Source: Streptomyces sp. YPW6 (GTDB taxonomy: Bacteria; Actinomycetota; Actinomycetes; Streptomycetales; Streptomycetaceae). From it: a DNA stretch of 64,000 bases. The stretch covers positions 4,499,001-4,563,000 of the forward strand of contig NZ_CP076457.1 of NCBI RefSeq assembly GCF_018866325.1. The letters are read 5' to 3'. Below the pieces are notes generated by a model. It searched no databases. It had not been told where the DNA came from and was given only the letters and a program-made list of their open reading frames with translations. The position numbers were made by a program, and so were the translations under genes. Below are positions 42,307-51,363 of the stretch, piece by piece (position 1 is the first letter of the stretch; every line of letters begins with the position of its first letter).

Positions 42307-43496
42307 ACGTCCTCGCCCCCGAGGGGGTCAGCCTCGTCGACCCCGAGCTGTACGCGACCGGCGACCCGCACCCCGTCTGGCGGTGGATGCGCGACCACGA
42401 CCCGGTCCGCCGCCACGAGGCCGGGGAGTACCCGGCGTTCTGGTCGGTCACCCGGTACGAGGACGTCCGCACCGTCTACCAGGACGCCAAGGTGTTCAGC
42501 TCGGCCCAGGGCATCCTGCTGCGCCCCCGGTCGCACGGCCGGGACCCGGGCGGCGGCCGCACCCTCGCCCTCACCGACCCGCCCCGGCACAAGGCCCTGC
42601 GGTCGCTGGTCGCCGACTGGTTCACCACCCGTTCGGTGCGGGCCCTGGAGGACGCGATGCGCGGGGCGGTGCGCCAGGTGGTGACGCGCGCGGCCGGGCT
42701 GGGCACGTGCGACTTCGTCACCGATGTCGCGGCGCGGCTGCCGCTCTATGTGATCTGCCGGCTGATGGGGGTGCCGGACCACGAGCAGGAGATGCTCTTC
42801 GCCCTCACCAGCAGGGCGTTCGGGGCGGGCGAGCCGGAGGCCCGCAGCGGCGCGCACCAGGAGATCATGGCGTACTTCGTCGAGCTGATGTACCGGCGGA
42901 TGGACCGGCCCGAGGACGATCTGGTCAGCGCCCTGGTCAACGGCGAGGTCGACGGGGAACTGCTCACCGAGGAGGACATCCTCCTGAACTGCGACAACCT
43001 CCTGGTCGGCGGCACCGAGAACGTCCGTCTGGCGGTGGCCGGCGGGATGAAGACCTTCCTCGACCGTCCGGACGCCTGGGAGCGGCTGCGCGCGGACCGG
43101 GGGCTGATGCCGACGGCGGTGGAGGAGGTGCTGCGCTGGACCTCCAGCGCGACCCACATCATGCGGACGGTGACCGAACCGGTGATGCTGCGGGACCGTC
43201 CCCTGGAGGCGGGCGACCGCGTCGTGCTGTGGACCCCGTCGGCCAACCGGGACGAGCGGCACTTCGCGGACCCGGACCTCTTCGACATCGCCCGCCGCCC
43301 CAACCGTCATCTGGCACTGGGCGCGGGAACGCACTTCTGCCTCGGGGCGATGATGACCCGCACCGAGATGCGCATCCTGTTCACCGAACTGCTCGACTCG
43401 GTGCGCGCCATCGAACAGACGGGTCCGGCCGTGCCGTTGAGCTCGATCGTCGTGAACGGCCTGGAGAGCCTCCCGGTGAGGATCACGGCGAAGTGA
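42303..43496 (+). CDS. Cytochrome P450
   Basis: The 397-aa soluble bacterial P450 has the I-helix oxygen motif as VGGTEN (in LLVGGTENVR), the K-helix ExxR in VEEVLRW, and the heme-binding loop with Cys346 in GAGTHFCLG. The I-helix has Gly-Gly-Thr where Ala-Gly-x-x-Thr is usual, still compatible with oxygen activation, and the following Glu-Asn is common in P450s acting on carrier-bound amino acids. The start overlaps the NRPS stop by 4 nt, suggesting it works on the residue tethered to that PCP; inference. No ferredoxin gene is nearby. A 258-bp gap with GC-rich repeats follows. Confidence 0.9.
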   Translation: MNVLAPEGVSLVDPELYATGDPHPVWRWMRDHDPVRRHEAGEYPAFWSVTRYEDVRTVYQDAKVFSSAQGILLRPRSHGRDPGGGRTLALTDPPRHKALRSLVADWFTTRSVRALEDAMRGAVRQVVTRAAGLGTCDFVTDVAARLPLYVICRLMGVPDHEQEMLFALTSRAFGAGEPEARSGAHQEIMAYFVELMYRRMDRPEDDLVSALVNGEVDGELLTEEDILLNCDNLLVGGTENVRLAVAGGMKTFLDRPDAWERLRADRGLMPTAVEEVLRWTSSATHIMRTVTEPVMLRDRPLEAGDRVVLWTPSANRDERHFADPDLFDIARRPNRHLALGAGTHFCLGAMMTRTEMRILFTELLDSVRAIEQTGPAVPLSSIVVNGLESLPVRITAK

Positions 43497-43754
43497 ACCT
43501 CTACACCCTCATGAGCCTGACCGCCACGAGCGCCCCGCCCCCGCCCGACGCCGGGAGCGTCCCGCGCTCGCCCGCCTCTGCGGGCGCCCCGCCCCCGCCT
43601 GGCGTCGCGGGCGTGTCGCGCCGGCCTGCCGTCGCGAGCGCGCAGCCCCCGACCACCACTCCGCAGGCCCGGCGACGGCCTTGGCGCCGGGCGACCGCCC
43701 GCATAGCGTCTCGGGTGTCCGTCAGCGTCAGAGCCACTGCGAGAGAGGCCGTCC

Positions 43755-45023
43755 GTGCCGCACACCGTCCCGTCCCCGGACCCCGCAGCAGCCGCACCGG
43801 CTGAGCCCGCCCGGCGCGCCGCGCGTATCGAGGCCTCCCTCACCGCGCCCGGCGCGCCCTTCGCCGTGGTGCCCGGCGAGCGGGGCACGCCGGAGTACGC
43901 CGACGGCCCGCGCACGCTCCGGGAGTTCGTGGAGACCACCTGGGCCTACGGGGACGCGCCGTTCCTGATCGCGGGCGAACGGACCTGCGCCTACGGGGAG
44001 TTCTTCGCCGCCGCATCCGCCCTCGCGGTGTGCCTGCGGGAGCGGTACGGCCTGCGCCCCGGCGACCGGGCCGTGATCGCGTCGGGGAACCGTCCCGAGT
44101 GGCAGATCGCCTTCTGGGCCGCCCAGTTGGCCGGTCTCGTCGCCGTACCCCTCGACGCCCGGTGGACGGAGGACGCGTTCACGTACGCGCTGGAGGACTG
44201 CGAGCCCGGGGTGCTGCTGGTGGACGGGGCGCGGCTGGGGCGGGTCGCCGGCTGGGCCCGGCGGACGCGGACGCGCGTCGTCCGCTTCCCCGTTGAGGGG
44301 CGGGTTCCGGACGGCCTGCGCATCGAGCGGTACGAGGACTTCCCCGCTCCCGATCCGCTGGCCGCGCCGCCCGACGTGGAGCCCCGGCCCGAGGACGACG
44401 CGACGATCCTCTACACCTCCGGCGCCACCGGCCGCACCCGGGGCGCGGTGGCCCGCCATCTCGCCCAGGCCGGTGCCGCGCTCAACGCCCGCTACCACGC
44501 GGCGGCCTCCGCCCGCGCACGCGGCGCCATCCCCGGTCTGGAGCCCGCCCCGGTCTCCCCGATGACGGTCCCGTTCTCCGATGCCGCCGCGTTCACCTGC
44601 GTCTACGGTGCGATGGCGGCCGGTGGCGCGCTGGCCCTGACGGACGGTGCCGCCGACGGGGCCGGACCGGAGGGCCCCGAACCGTTGCCCGCCGACGGCC
44701 GTGACGCGGGTTACGGCCTCGCCGAGACCTGCGGCGTCGTCCTCGCGCCGTTCGGCGACGCGTGCCGCGCCGAGCCGGGCGTCGCGGGCGGCCGGCCCAC
44801 CCCGGCCACGGAGGTGCGGATCGCCGGGCCGTCGGGCGGTGAGCTGCCCGACGGGGAGCAGGGCGAGCTGTGGCTGCGCGGCCAGTCGCTGTTCCGCGGC
44901 TACTGGCGCGACGCGCCGGCGACCGGGGCCGCCCTCCGGGACGGCGGCTGGTTCCGTACCGGGGACCGTGCCGTACGCCGCGAGGGACGGGTCCTCGTCG
45001 TGGGCCCGTTCACGGGCGCGTGA
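43755..45023 (+). CDS. Degenerate, truncated AMP-dependent ligase
   Basis: 422 aa starting at GTG 43755 with GAGAGAGG upstream. It has the fold of acyl-CoA synthetase/AMP ligases: an N-terminal entry domain, an altered P-loop TSGATGRTRG where the usual Lys is Arg, a much shortened middle, GYGLAETCG as the A5-like motif, and WFRTGD as A7. It then ends, with no C-terminal lid domain (A8-A10) and no catalytic Lys. Normal length is 500-550. Probably inactive or decaying, or a non-catalytic relic of a loading gene. Its last 14 bp overlap the end of the convergent M6 protease gene. It marks the right border of the BGC. Confidence 0.7.
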   Translation: MPHTVPSPDPAAAAPAEPARRAARIEASLTAPGAPFAVVPGERGTPEYADGPRTLREFVETTWAYGDAPFLIAGERTCAYGEFFAAASALAVCLRERYGLRPGDRAVIASGNRPEWQIAFWAAQLAGLVAVPLDARWTEDAFTYALEDCEPGVLLVDGARLGRVAGWARRTRTRVVRFPVEGRVPDGLRIERYEDFPAPDPLAAPPDVEPRPEDDATILYTSGATGRTRGAVARHLAQAGAALNARYHAAASARARGAIPGLEPAPVSPMTVPFSDAAAFTCVYGAMAAGGALALTDGAADGAGPEGPEPLPADGRDAGYGLAETCGVVLAPFGDACRAEPGVAGGRPTPATEVRIAGPSGGELPDGEQGELWLRGQSLFRGYWRDAPATGAALRDGGWFRTGDRAVRREGRVLVVGPFTGA

Positions 45024-46287
45024 CCCGTATGCGGTAGGTGCCGTCGTCGTCCTCGTCCAGCACGGATATCCGTACGCCGTTGGCCCGGTCGGTGAAGGTC
45101 TGGCCGGGCCGGAACGGGGCGTCGGACAGTTCCGCGTGCACGTTGGGGCGCCGGGTGCAGCCGCCGCTGTCCTCGGTGGCGTCGGCGACGGAGACCGGGC
45201 CCTGGCCGGTGTCCACGTCGGAGCTCACCTTGTAGACCAGCACCCCGGGCCGGCAGACCGCCTCGTCGTTGCCCGCCGCCGTGCGGACCTCCACGGCGTA
45301 GCCGGACTGGGCGCTCAGCGGGACGAAGGCGAGCTTGGTGCCGCCCTCCGTGGCGAGCGGGCCGAGCGTGTGCTCGCTGACGCCGGGCCGGGAAGCGCAG
45401 CTGATCTGCTCGTTGTCGAGCCAGCCGAGCTTCCACTTGTGCCAGGCCAGGAAGTCGTTGTTGGCGCCCCAGTCCTCGGACATGATGTCCCAGTGCCCGA
45501 CCGAGCCGCCGCCCTCCATCGTGTAGAGGTCCGGCAGCCCGAAGACATGGCCGTTCTCGTGCGGCAGGACGCGGTAACCGGTCTCGGCGTACGACCCCGA
45601 CCCGTCGTCCTGGCGGCTGTAGACGAACGAGGCGTTGGCGATCGGCACGCCGTCCGCCTCCGGGGCCTCGCCGTTGCCGGAGAAGGTCACCGAGAGCACG
45701 GTGTCCAGCGCGGAGGGCCCGGCGTTCGGGCTGACCAGAATGTTCACCAGGTCGTACTCCGAGAAGTCCACCCGGGGGTCGGCGGCAGCGACGATGTCCT
45801 TCACCAGCTGGCGGTAGCCCGGCTCGAACGGTGAGCCGCGCTCTATCCCGTACTCCGTGAACGCCATCGGCATCCGCAGCCACTCCTTGACGGGGGCCTC
45901 GGGCCGGTAGACGAGCCGGCCGTAGGAGCTGGTGCGGAACCACTCGGAGGTCTGCGGGAAGAACTCCGCGAACCGGTCCTCCGCCGGTTCCGTTCCCTCC
46001 GCGTCCGGGAAGTCGATCATCAGGTTGAGCGCCCTGATCTCACCGATCGACCGCGCGTAGCCGGGCGGGGTCGGCAGACCCTCGGACATCTGTACGCCCA
46101 TGGTCGTGGAGATCCGGCACGGGGCGAGGGCGGAGTCCTGGGTGGTGGCCGCCGGGCCCGCGGTGGTGTGGCCGCCGGAGTGGAGCGTGGTGCTGGCCGA
46201 GGCCATGGCCGCGATGACCAGCGCGGTCGCTCCGGCCAGGGCGACCGGGCGGCGATGTCTGCGTATCCGGTGGCGGGGCTGCTGCAT
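45010..46287 (-). CDS. Secreted M6-family metalloprotease
   Basis: The 425-aa protein has a signal peptide (basic RHRIRRHRR, then VALAGATALVIAAMASAS). The zinc-binding HENGH sequence lies near residues 243-247 (HENGHVFGLPDLY), an HExxH motif of M6 (immune-inhibitor-A-like) proteases, followed by GHWDIMSEDWG, which supplies the Met-turn. It is secreted and probably Ca-stabilised. ATG at 46287. It converges on the truncated AMP-ligase and diverges from the TetR gene across 257 bp. Likely a chromosomal gene outside the BGC; a role in trimming the peptide pheromone cannot be excluded. Confidence 0.85.
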   Translation of the reverse strand: MQQPRHRIRRHRRPVALAGATALVIAAMASASTTLHSGGHTTAGPAATTQDSALAPCRISTTMGVQMSEGLPTPPGYARSIGEIRALNLMIDFPDAEGTEPAEDRFAEFFPQTSEWFRTSSYGRLVYRPEAPVKEWLRMPMAFTEYGIERGSPFEPGYRQLVKDIVAAADPRVDFSEYDLVNILVSPNAGPSALDTVLSVTFSGNGEAPEADGVPIANASFVYSRQDDGSGSYAETGYRVLPHENGHVFGLPDLYTMEGGGSVGHWDIMSEDWGANNDFLAWHKWKLGWLDNEQISCASRPGVSEHTLGPLATEGGTKLAFVPLSAQSGYAVEVRTAAGNDEAVCRPGVLVYKVSSDVDTGQGPVSVADATEDSGGCTRRPNVHAELSDAPFRPGQTFTDRANGVRISVLDEDDDGTYRIRVTRP

Positions 46288-46441
46288 AGAGGCGCCTTCG
46301 GGGTCCGCGGCAGTCGGCCGACCCTGACTGCGCTCTGGCGATCAGCCTCCGCCGGGTGGTCCGGGGCCGCTCGCTGGGTGCGCCGATCGGTGGGTTTCCG
46401 TCTCGGGGTGTTGTGATGCAGGTCACATCGAGGGTGGGAAA

Positions 46442-46506
46442 TAACCGGGGAACCTCTCCCCGTTTGCATACACGTCCCCGCTAACCGGGGACGCGGTCCC
46501 CGGTTA
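46442..46506. promoter_or_regulatory. Inverted repeats upstream of the TetR gene, likely operators
   Basis: TAACCGGGGAC (46482-46492) and GTCCCCGGTTA (46496-46506) form an 11-3-11 perfect palindrome. A weaker copy, TAACCGGGGA...TCTCCCCGTTT, is at 46442-46465, 40 bp upstream. Length and position suit autoregulation by the TetR protein. Stem-loop function as a terminator is the alternative. Confidence 0.65.
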
Positions 46507-46544
46507 CGAACGGGGTCCGCCCGGCTACGCAGGGGAAAGGGGAG

Positions 46545-47387
46545 GTGAGGGTTGCCGTGGAGACCGTCGCCCAGGGGATCGCACCGACCGCCACCGGCGG
46601 CACCGCGCGGTCCGGCACGGCAAGCGTCACAAAGCCCGGCACGGCAAGCGTCGCGGGGCCCGGTGCCGCGCGTGTCCCGGAGTCCGGCAGTGGCCGTGCC
46701 GCGGAGCCCGGCACCGTGCGTGTCACGGAGGCCGCCGCCGGGAAGGGCGCCGCGCCGACGGCATCGTGCCGCACCGCCCGTCCCCGGGCCGACGCGCTGC
46801 GCAACCGTGAGCGGATCGTCTCCGCCGCGCGCGAGCTGTTCGTCGAGGCCGGGCCCGACGTGCCGCTGGACGACGTCGCCCGCCGGGCGGGCGTCGGCAA
46901 CGCCACGCTCTACCGGAACTTCCCCGACCGCGCCGCCCTCACCCACGAGGTCGTCCTCGCGGTCACCTCCCGCACCACCCTGAGGGCCGAGGAGGCCGTC
47001 GCCGCGGAGTCCGACCCGTTCGCCGCGCTCAGCCGCTTCGTGCACGCGGCCGCGGACGAACGGATCGGCGCCCTGTGCCCGATGATCTCCGGCGTCTTCG
47101 ACAAGGACCACCCCGACCTGCTCGCCGAGCGCGACCGCCTCGAAGAGGCCGTCGCGGGACTCGTGTCGCGCGCCCAGTCCGCGGGGCGGCTGCGTACCGA
47201 CATCGCCGTCGGTGACGTACTCGTCGCCCTGTCCCAGCTCACCCGGCCGCTCCCCGGCATCGCCTGCCAGGGCATCGACCGGTTCACCCACCGTCATCTG
47301 CAGCTGTTCCTGGACGGCCTGGAGACCCCGGCCCGCTCCGAACTGCCCGGATCGGCGGCGACCTTGGAGGACCTGCGGCGCTCCTGA
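46545..47387 (+). CDS. TetR-family transcriptional regulator
   Basis: About 280 aa. A low-complexity leader (1 to about 80; repeats of PGTAxVxxPG type) precedes a TetR DNA-binding domain: RERIVSAARELFVEAG, then VARRAGVGNATLYRNFPDR. A helical ligand domain follows. GTGs at 46545 and 46557 both have purine-rich upstream sequence. It lies 198 bp before a DHA2 exporter, which it probably represses together with itself through the palindromes at 46442-46506. The long leader is unusual for TetR and may mean the true start is further in. Confidence 0.85.
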   Translation: MRVAVETVAQGIAPTATGGTARSGTASVTKPGTASVAGPGAARVPESGSGRAAEPGTVRVTEAAAGKGAAPTASCRTARPRADALRNRERIVSAARELFVEAGPDVPLDDVARRAGVGNATLYRNFPDRAALTHEVVLAVTSRTTLRAEEAVAAESDPFAALSRFVHAAADERIGALCPMISGVFDKDHPDLLAERDRLEEAVAGLVSRAQSAGRLRTDIAVGDVLVALSQLTRPLPGIACQGIDRFTHRHLQLFLDGLETPARSELPGSAATLEDLRRS

Positions 47388-47585
47388 CGGCCGCACCGAC
47401 CTGAACCTTCCGGACCCGCCGGCTCCATCGGCCCCACCGTCCCGCTTTACCCGAACACCGGCCCGTACGTCCCTGTCACGCACGGGCGGACCCACGCAAC
47501 CGTCGCGCGTACGCCGCAGCGCGTACCGCCGACGCCCACTTCGCGACGCCTCGGCGCCCTCGCACGTCCTTAGGTGGCTACACCC

Positions 47586-49127
47586 ATGTCAGAAACGGCC
47601 GGACTGTCCCGGACAGCCGACACCGCCCTTCCCGATCCGAGTCGCTGGAAGGCGCTCGGCTTCATCGCCCTCGCCCAGCTGATGGTCGTCCTCGACGCGA
47701 CCATCGTGAACATCGCGCTGCCCTCCGCGCAGACCGACCTCGGCATCTCCGACGGCAACAAGCAGTGGGTCATCACCGCCTACGCCCTCGCCTTCGGCGG
47801 TCTCCTCCTCTTCGGCGGCCGGATCGCCGACCTCTGGGGCCGTCAGCGCACCTTCGTCGTCGGCCTGATCGGCTTCGCGCTGGCCTCCGCGCTCGGCGGG
47901 GCCGCCCAGAACGAGGCGATGATGTTCGGCTCCCGGGCCCTCCAGGGTGTCTTCGGCGCCCTGCTCGCCCCGGCCGCGCTCTCGCTGCTCGCCGTGATGT
48001 TCACCGACGCCAAGGAGCGCGCCAAGGCCTTCGGCATCTACGGGGCCATCGCCGGTGGCGGCGGCGCGGTCGGGCTGATACTCGGCGGCTTCCTCACCGA
48101 GTACCTGAACTGGCGCTGGACGTTCTTCGTCAACATCCCGTTCGCCGTCGTCGCGGCCGCGGGCGCGTACTTCGTGATCCGTGAGCCCTCCGGAACCCGC
48201 AACCGCGCCCCGCTGGACATCCCCGGCGTCGTGCTCTCCACCCTCGGCCTGGTCGCCCTGGTCTACGGCTTCACCCGCGCCGAGTCGGCCGGCTGGTCGG
48301 ACGCCCTGACCGTCTCGATGTTCATCGCCTCCGCCGTGCTGCTGCTGGCCTTCGTCGTGACCGAGTCGCGCGTGAAGTCGCCGCTGCTGCCGCTGCGCGT
48401 CCTCACCGAGCGCAACCGCGGCGGGGTCTACCTCTCGCTGGGCCTCGCCATCATCGCGATGTTCGGGCTGTTCCTCTTCCTGACCTACTACCTCCAGGTC
48501 GTGAAGGGCTACTCCCCGGTCAAGACCGGTTTCGCGTTCCTCCCGATGATCGCGGGCATGATCACCGGCTCCACCCAGATAGGCACCCGGCTGATGACCC
48601 GCATCCCGCCGCGCCTGCTGATGGGTCCGGGCTTCCTGGTCGCCGCCGTCGGGATGCTGCTGCTCACCCAGCTGGACCTGAACACCAGCTACGCGGGCGT
48701 CATCCTGCCCGGCATGCTGCTGCTCGGCCTCGGTATGGGTACGGCGTTCATGCCGGCGATGTCCCTGGCCACGCACGGCATCGAGCCGCGTGACGCGGGT
48801 GTGGCCTCCGCGATGGTCAACACCTCCCAGCAGGTCGGCGGCGCCATCGGCACCGCTCTGCTGAACACCATCGCCGCGAGCGCCACCACCGCGTACGTCG
48901 CCGATCACGCGGCCCGTGCCACGGACCCGAAGCTCCTGGAGCTCCAGGCCATGGTCAGCGGTTTCGCCTCCGCGATCTGGTGGGCGGTCGGCATCCTCGT
49001 CGCCGCGGCGGCCATCGCGATGACCCTCATCAACACCGGCCGCCCCGGAGCGGCGCCGGGCGGCCCGGGCAACGCGTCCGACGCGGGCGCCGAGGAGGAG
49101 TTCAAGATTCCGGTGGTCGCCCACTGA
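47586..49127 (+). CDS. DHA2-family (14-segment) MFS drug exporter
   Basis: 513 aa of the EmrB/QacA class, with LDATIVNIALPSAQ in the first segment, the GGRIADLWGRQR loop, and about 14 hydrophobic segments. ATG 47586 follows TAGGTGG by 9 nt; GTG 47574 is an in-frame alternative. It is paired with the upstream TetR gene as a regulated multidrug pump. It ends convergent with marR. Confidence 0.9.
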   Translation: MSETAGLSRTADTALPDPSRWKALGFIALAQLMVVLDATIVNIALPSAQTDLGISDGNKQWVITAYALAFGGLLLFGGRIADLWGRQRTFVVGLIGFALASALGGAAQNEAMMFGSRALQGVFGALLAPAALSLLAVMFTDAKERAKAFGIYGAIAGGGGAVGLILGGFLTEYLNWRWTFFVNIPFAVVAAAGAYFVIREPSGTRNRAPLDIPGVVLSTLGLVALVYGFTRAESAGWSDALTVSMFIASAVLLLAFVVTESRVKSPLLPLRVLTERNRGGVYLSLGLAIIAMFGLFLFLTYYLQVVKGYSPVKTGFAFLPMIAGMITGSTQIGTRLMTRIPPRLLMGPGFLVAAVGMLLLTQLDLNTSYAGVILPGMLLLGLGMGTAFMPAMSLATHGIEPRDAGVASAMVNTSQQVGGAIGTALLNTIAASATTAYVADHAARATDPKLLELQAMVSGFASAIWWAVGILVAAAAIAMTLINTGRPGAAPGGPGNASDAGAEEEFKIPVVAH

Positions 49128-49192
49128 CGGATGGCCGTCCCCTGATCCGCCCCGGCTCCGCTCCGCGATCGACCGCCCGGCTCCGGCCGGTG

Positions 49193-49365
49193 ACCGTCCC
49201 GCTGAGCGGAGCCGGGGCGGCTCCGCGTCTCGACGGAGCCGTTGCAGCCCCGCGTTCCGACGGACCCGGGACAGCTCCGCGTTCCGACGGACCCGGGACA
49301 GATCCGTGTCTCGACGGACCCGGGGCGGATTCGCGTCTCAGCGGAGCCAGGGCAGATCCGCGTCC
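49193..49365. repeat. 27-bp tandem repeat reaching into the 3' end of marR
   Basis: About six diverged copies of a 27-bp unit (core CCGCGTTCCGACGGACC) run from about 49193 to 49365. The last copies encode the final residues of the leftward MarR protein, so the array looks like serial duplication of that gene's 3' end into the gap. Confidence 0.75.
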
Positions 49366-49850
49366 GTGCCCTCGGGCTCCAGCCCCGTGGCGAGTACCCG
49401 CATGATCTCGCCGAGGCTGCTCACCTGTTCGTCCGTGAGCCGGTCGAACATCGCCTGCCGTACGGCCTCGACATGGCCCGGCGCCGAACGGCGCAGCATG
49501 TCGAGGCCGTCCTCGGTGAGCACCGCGTTCTGGCCGCGCTTGTCGGAGGCGCAGTCCTCACGGCGGACCCAGCCGTTCTTCTCCAGCCGGGCGATGGCGT
49601 GGGAGAGCCGGGAGCGGGTGATCTTCGCGTTCCGGGCCAGCTCTGTCATCCGCATCCGGCGGCGGGGGGCCTGCGAGAGCTGGACGAGCAGCCCGTAGTA
49701 GGTGTGCGGCATGCCCGCATCGCGCTGCAACTGGCGGTCGAAGTGATCCTCCAGCAGCGTGGTGGCATGCAGATAGGCGCGCCAGACGCGCTGCTCCTCG
49801 TCGGTGAGCCAACGCGGTGCGCTGGTGGATGCCGTGGTCATGGACTCCAC
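49338..49850 (-). CDS. MarR-family transcriptional regulator
   Basis: 170-aa winged-helix regulator. The MarR core MTELARNAKITRSRLSHAI and the wing RREDCASDKRGQNAVLTEDG are clear. Start GTG 49850 or ATG 49841. It is divergent from a DODA-type dioxygenase gene across 265 bp. MarR proteins of this kind often repress such oxidative-stress or aromatic-dioxygenase genes and respond to oxidation or aromatic ligands. The likely target is that neighbour; inference. The C-terminus is encoded within a 27-bp repeat array. Confidence 0.88.
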   Translation of the reverse strand: MESMTTASTSAPRWLTDEEQRVWRAYLHATTLLEDHFDRQLQRDAGMPHTYYGLLVQLSQAPRRRMRMTELARNAKITRSRLSHAIARLEKNGWVRREDCASDKRGQNAVLTEDGLDMLRRSAPGHVEAVRQAMFDRLTDEQVSSLGEIMRVLATGLEPEGTDADLPWLR

Positions 49851-50115
49851 TGTACGACCTTTTCTTGAAAGTTGAACTAGATAGGGCTAAGGTCTCCACA
49901 GGTAGGACCCTTGAAGTTTCAAGAAGCCTCGGGAGGTTTTCGCCCGGAAGCCCGGCGGAACTCCCGCGGAATTCCGTAGGGCCCCTACACAACGATCCCC
50001 CGGATGACCTCGGGGAACTACCGCTCTGACGAACTCGTGACCGGATTCGGTGACCCGGCCGCCCGGCGTGGCGCCCGGCCGCCCGGAACCCGGCGTCCAG
50101 TGGATGGGGAGTGCC

Positions 50116-50898
50116 ATGACAGCCACCGCGGAGCGCATGCCCGCCCTCTACCTCTCGCACGGCGCGCCGCCCCTGGCCGACGACCCCGTGTGGCCCGGCG
50201 AACTCGCCGCCTGGTCCGCGACCCTGCCCCGCCCCCGCGCGATCCTGATGGTCTCCGCCCACTGGGAGGAGGCCCCGCTGGCCCTGGGGGCCACCGAGAC
50301 CGTGCCGCTCGTGTACGACTTCTGGGGCTTCCCCGAGCACTACTACGGGGTGCGGTACGAGGCCCCCGGCGCGCCCCGGCTCGCCGACAGCGTCCGCAAG
50401 CTGCTGCGCGGGGCCGGTACGCCCGTCCAGGACATCCCGGACCGGGGCCTCGACCACGGGGCCTACGTCCCGCTGGTGGAGATGTTCCCGGACGCCGGCA
50501 TCCCCGTGCTCCAGATCTCCCTGCCGACGCTCGACCCGCAGAAGCTGATGGCCGTCGGGCGCAAGCTCGCCCCCCTGCGTGACGAGGGCGTGCTGATCGT
50601 CGGCAGCGGCTTCTTCACCCACAACCTGGCCGCCCTGCGCCACCGGGGCGGCGGAGTGCCCGGCTGGTCGGCGGAGTTCGACGACTGGGGCGACCGCGCG
50701 CTGCGGGCCCAGGACGTCGACGCGCTGATCGACTTCGAGCACACGTCCCCGGCCGGAAAGCTCGCCCATCCGCGCACCGAGCACTTCGCGCCGCTGTTCG
50801 TGACCCTGGGCGCGGCCGAGGACGAGCTGGACCGGGGGCGGAGCGTCATCGACGGATTCTGGATGGGGCTGGCGAAGCGCTCGGTGCAGTTCGGCTGA
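50116..50898 (+). CDS. DODA-type class III extradiol dioxygenase
   Basis: 260 aa. Opens MPALYLSHGAPPL; the metal-site His residues are in LSHGAPP and VSAHWE, with the His of DHGAYVPL and a late His (FFTHNL). These resemble 4,5-DOPA-dioxygenase (LigB-type) proteins, which open catechol rings or act as YgiD-like enzymes. ATG 50116 with GGGGA upstream. Divergent from marR, probably under its control. Actual substrate unknown. Confidence 0.85.
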   Translation: MTATAERMPALYLSHGAPPLADDPVWPGELAAWSATLPRPRAILMVSAHWEEAPLALGATETVPLVYDFWGFPEHYYGVRYEAPGAPRLADSVRKLLRGAGTPVQDIPDRGLDHGAYVPLVEMFPDAGIPVLQISLPTLDPQKLMAVGRKLAPLRDEGVLIVGSGFFTHNLAALRHRGGGVPGWSAEFDDWGDRALRAQDVDALIDFEHTSPAGKLAHPRTEHFAPLFVTLGAAEDELDRGRSVIDGFWMGLAKRSVQFG

Positions 50899-50957
50899 GA
50901 GGCATTGAGAGGCGCCGAGAGGTACTGAGAGGCGTTGAGAGGTACTGAGGAGGCGCT
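50897..50957. repeat. 10-bp tandem repeat after the dioxygenase gene
   Basis: Six units of about 10 bp beginning GAGAGG, starting at the stop codon of the dioxygenase gene. Low-complexity slippage array; no function seen. The rest of 50958-51273 shows no gene. Confidence 0.7.
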
Positions 50958-51273
50958 GAGGGGCGGGCGAGCCGGTGGCGTCCGGCGCCTCTCCCCGTCC
51001 CCCGGGTCCGGGCCCCCGGCCGAGCCGTCCCCTCGCGTGCACCCTGAGCAACCCGAACGCCCCCGCAGCCGTCTCCCGGAGTGGGAGCGGGGCGCTTCGG
51101 GTGGACGCGCCGATTCCGGGTACCCGGCCGGAGAGCCGCCAGGGAGGAGGGCGAGGGGCCCGAACTCCTCCGTACCGGCTCTGACCTGCGCGTCCGATGG
51201 AATCCGGCAGCGGTGTCCGGCGGTCGAAACGGGACAGGGTACTGCATGATCACGAAAATGAATGTGCCGCATG

Positions 51274-51299
51274 GGAATTCTGTCCGGATTCCAGTCGTT
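51274..51299 (+). promoter_or_regulatory. Sigma-R-type promoter of hrdD
   Basis: GGAAT (51274-51278), an exact 18-nt spacer, then GTT (51297-51299) matches the consensus GGAAT-N18-GTT of the thiol-stress sigma factor R in Streptomyces. hrdD is a known sigma-R target in S. coelicolor. It lies about 65 bp upstream of the ATG. Confidence 0.75.
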
Positions 51300-51363
51300 G
51301 TTTCCATCGGATGCAGGGCACCCGGAAGGGTGTCGCGACGACCTACTCAGCAAGGGAGCACGC

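Noticed and set aside
49193..49365. CRISPR array
   Set aside because: The 27-bp units are adjacent without unique spacers, so this is a plain tandem repeat.
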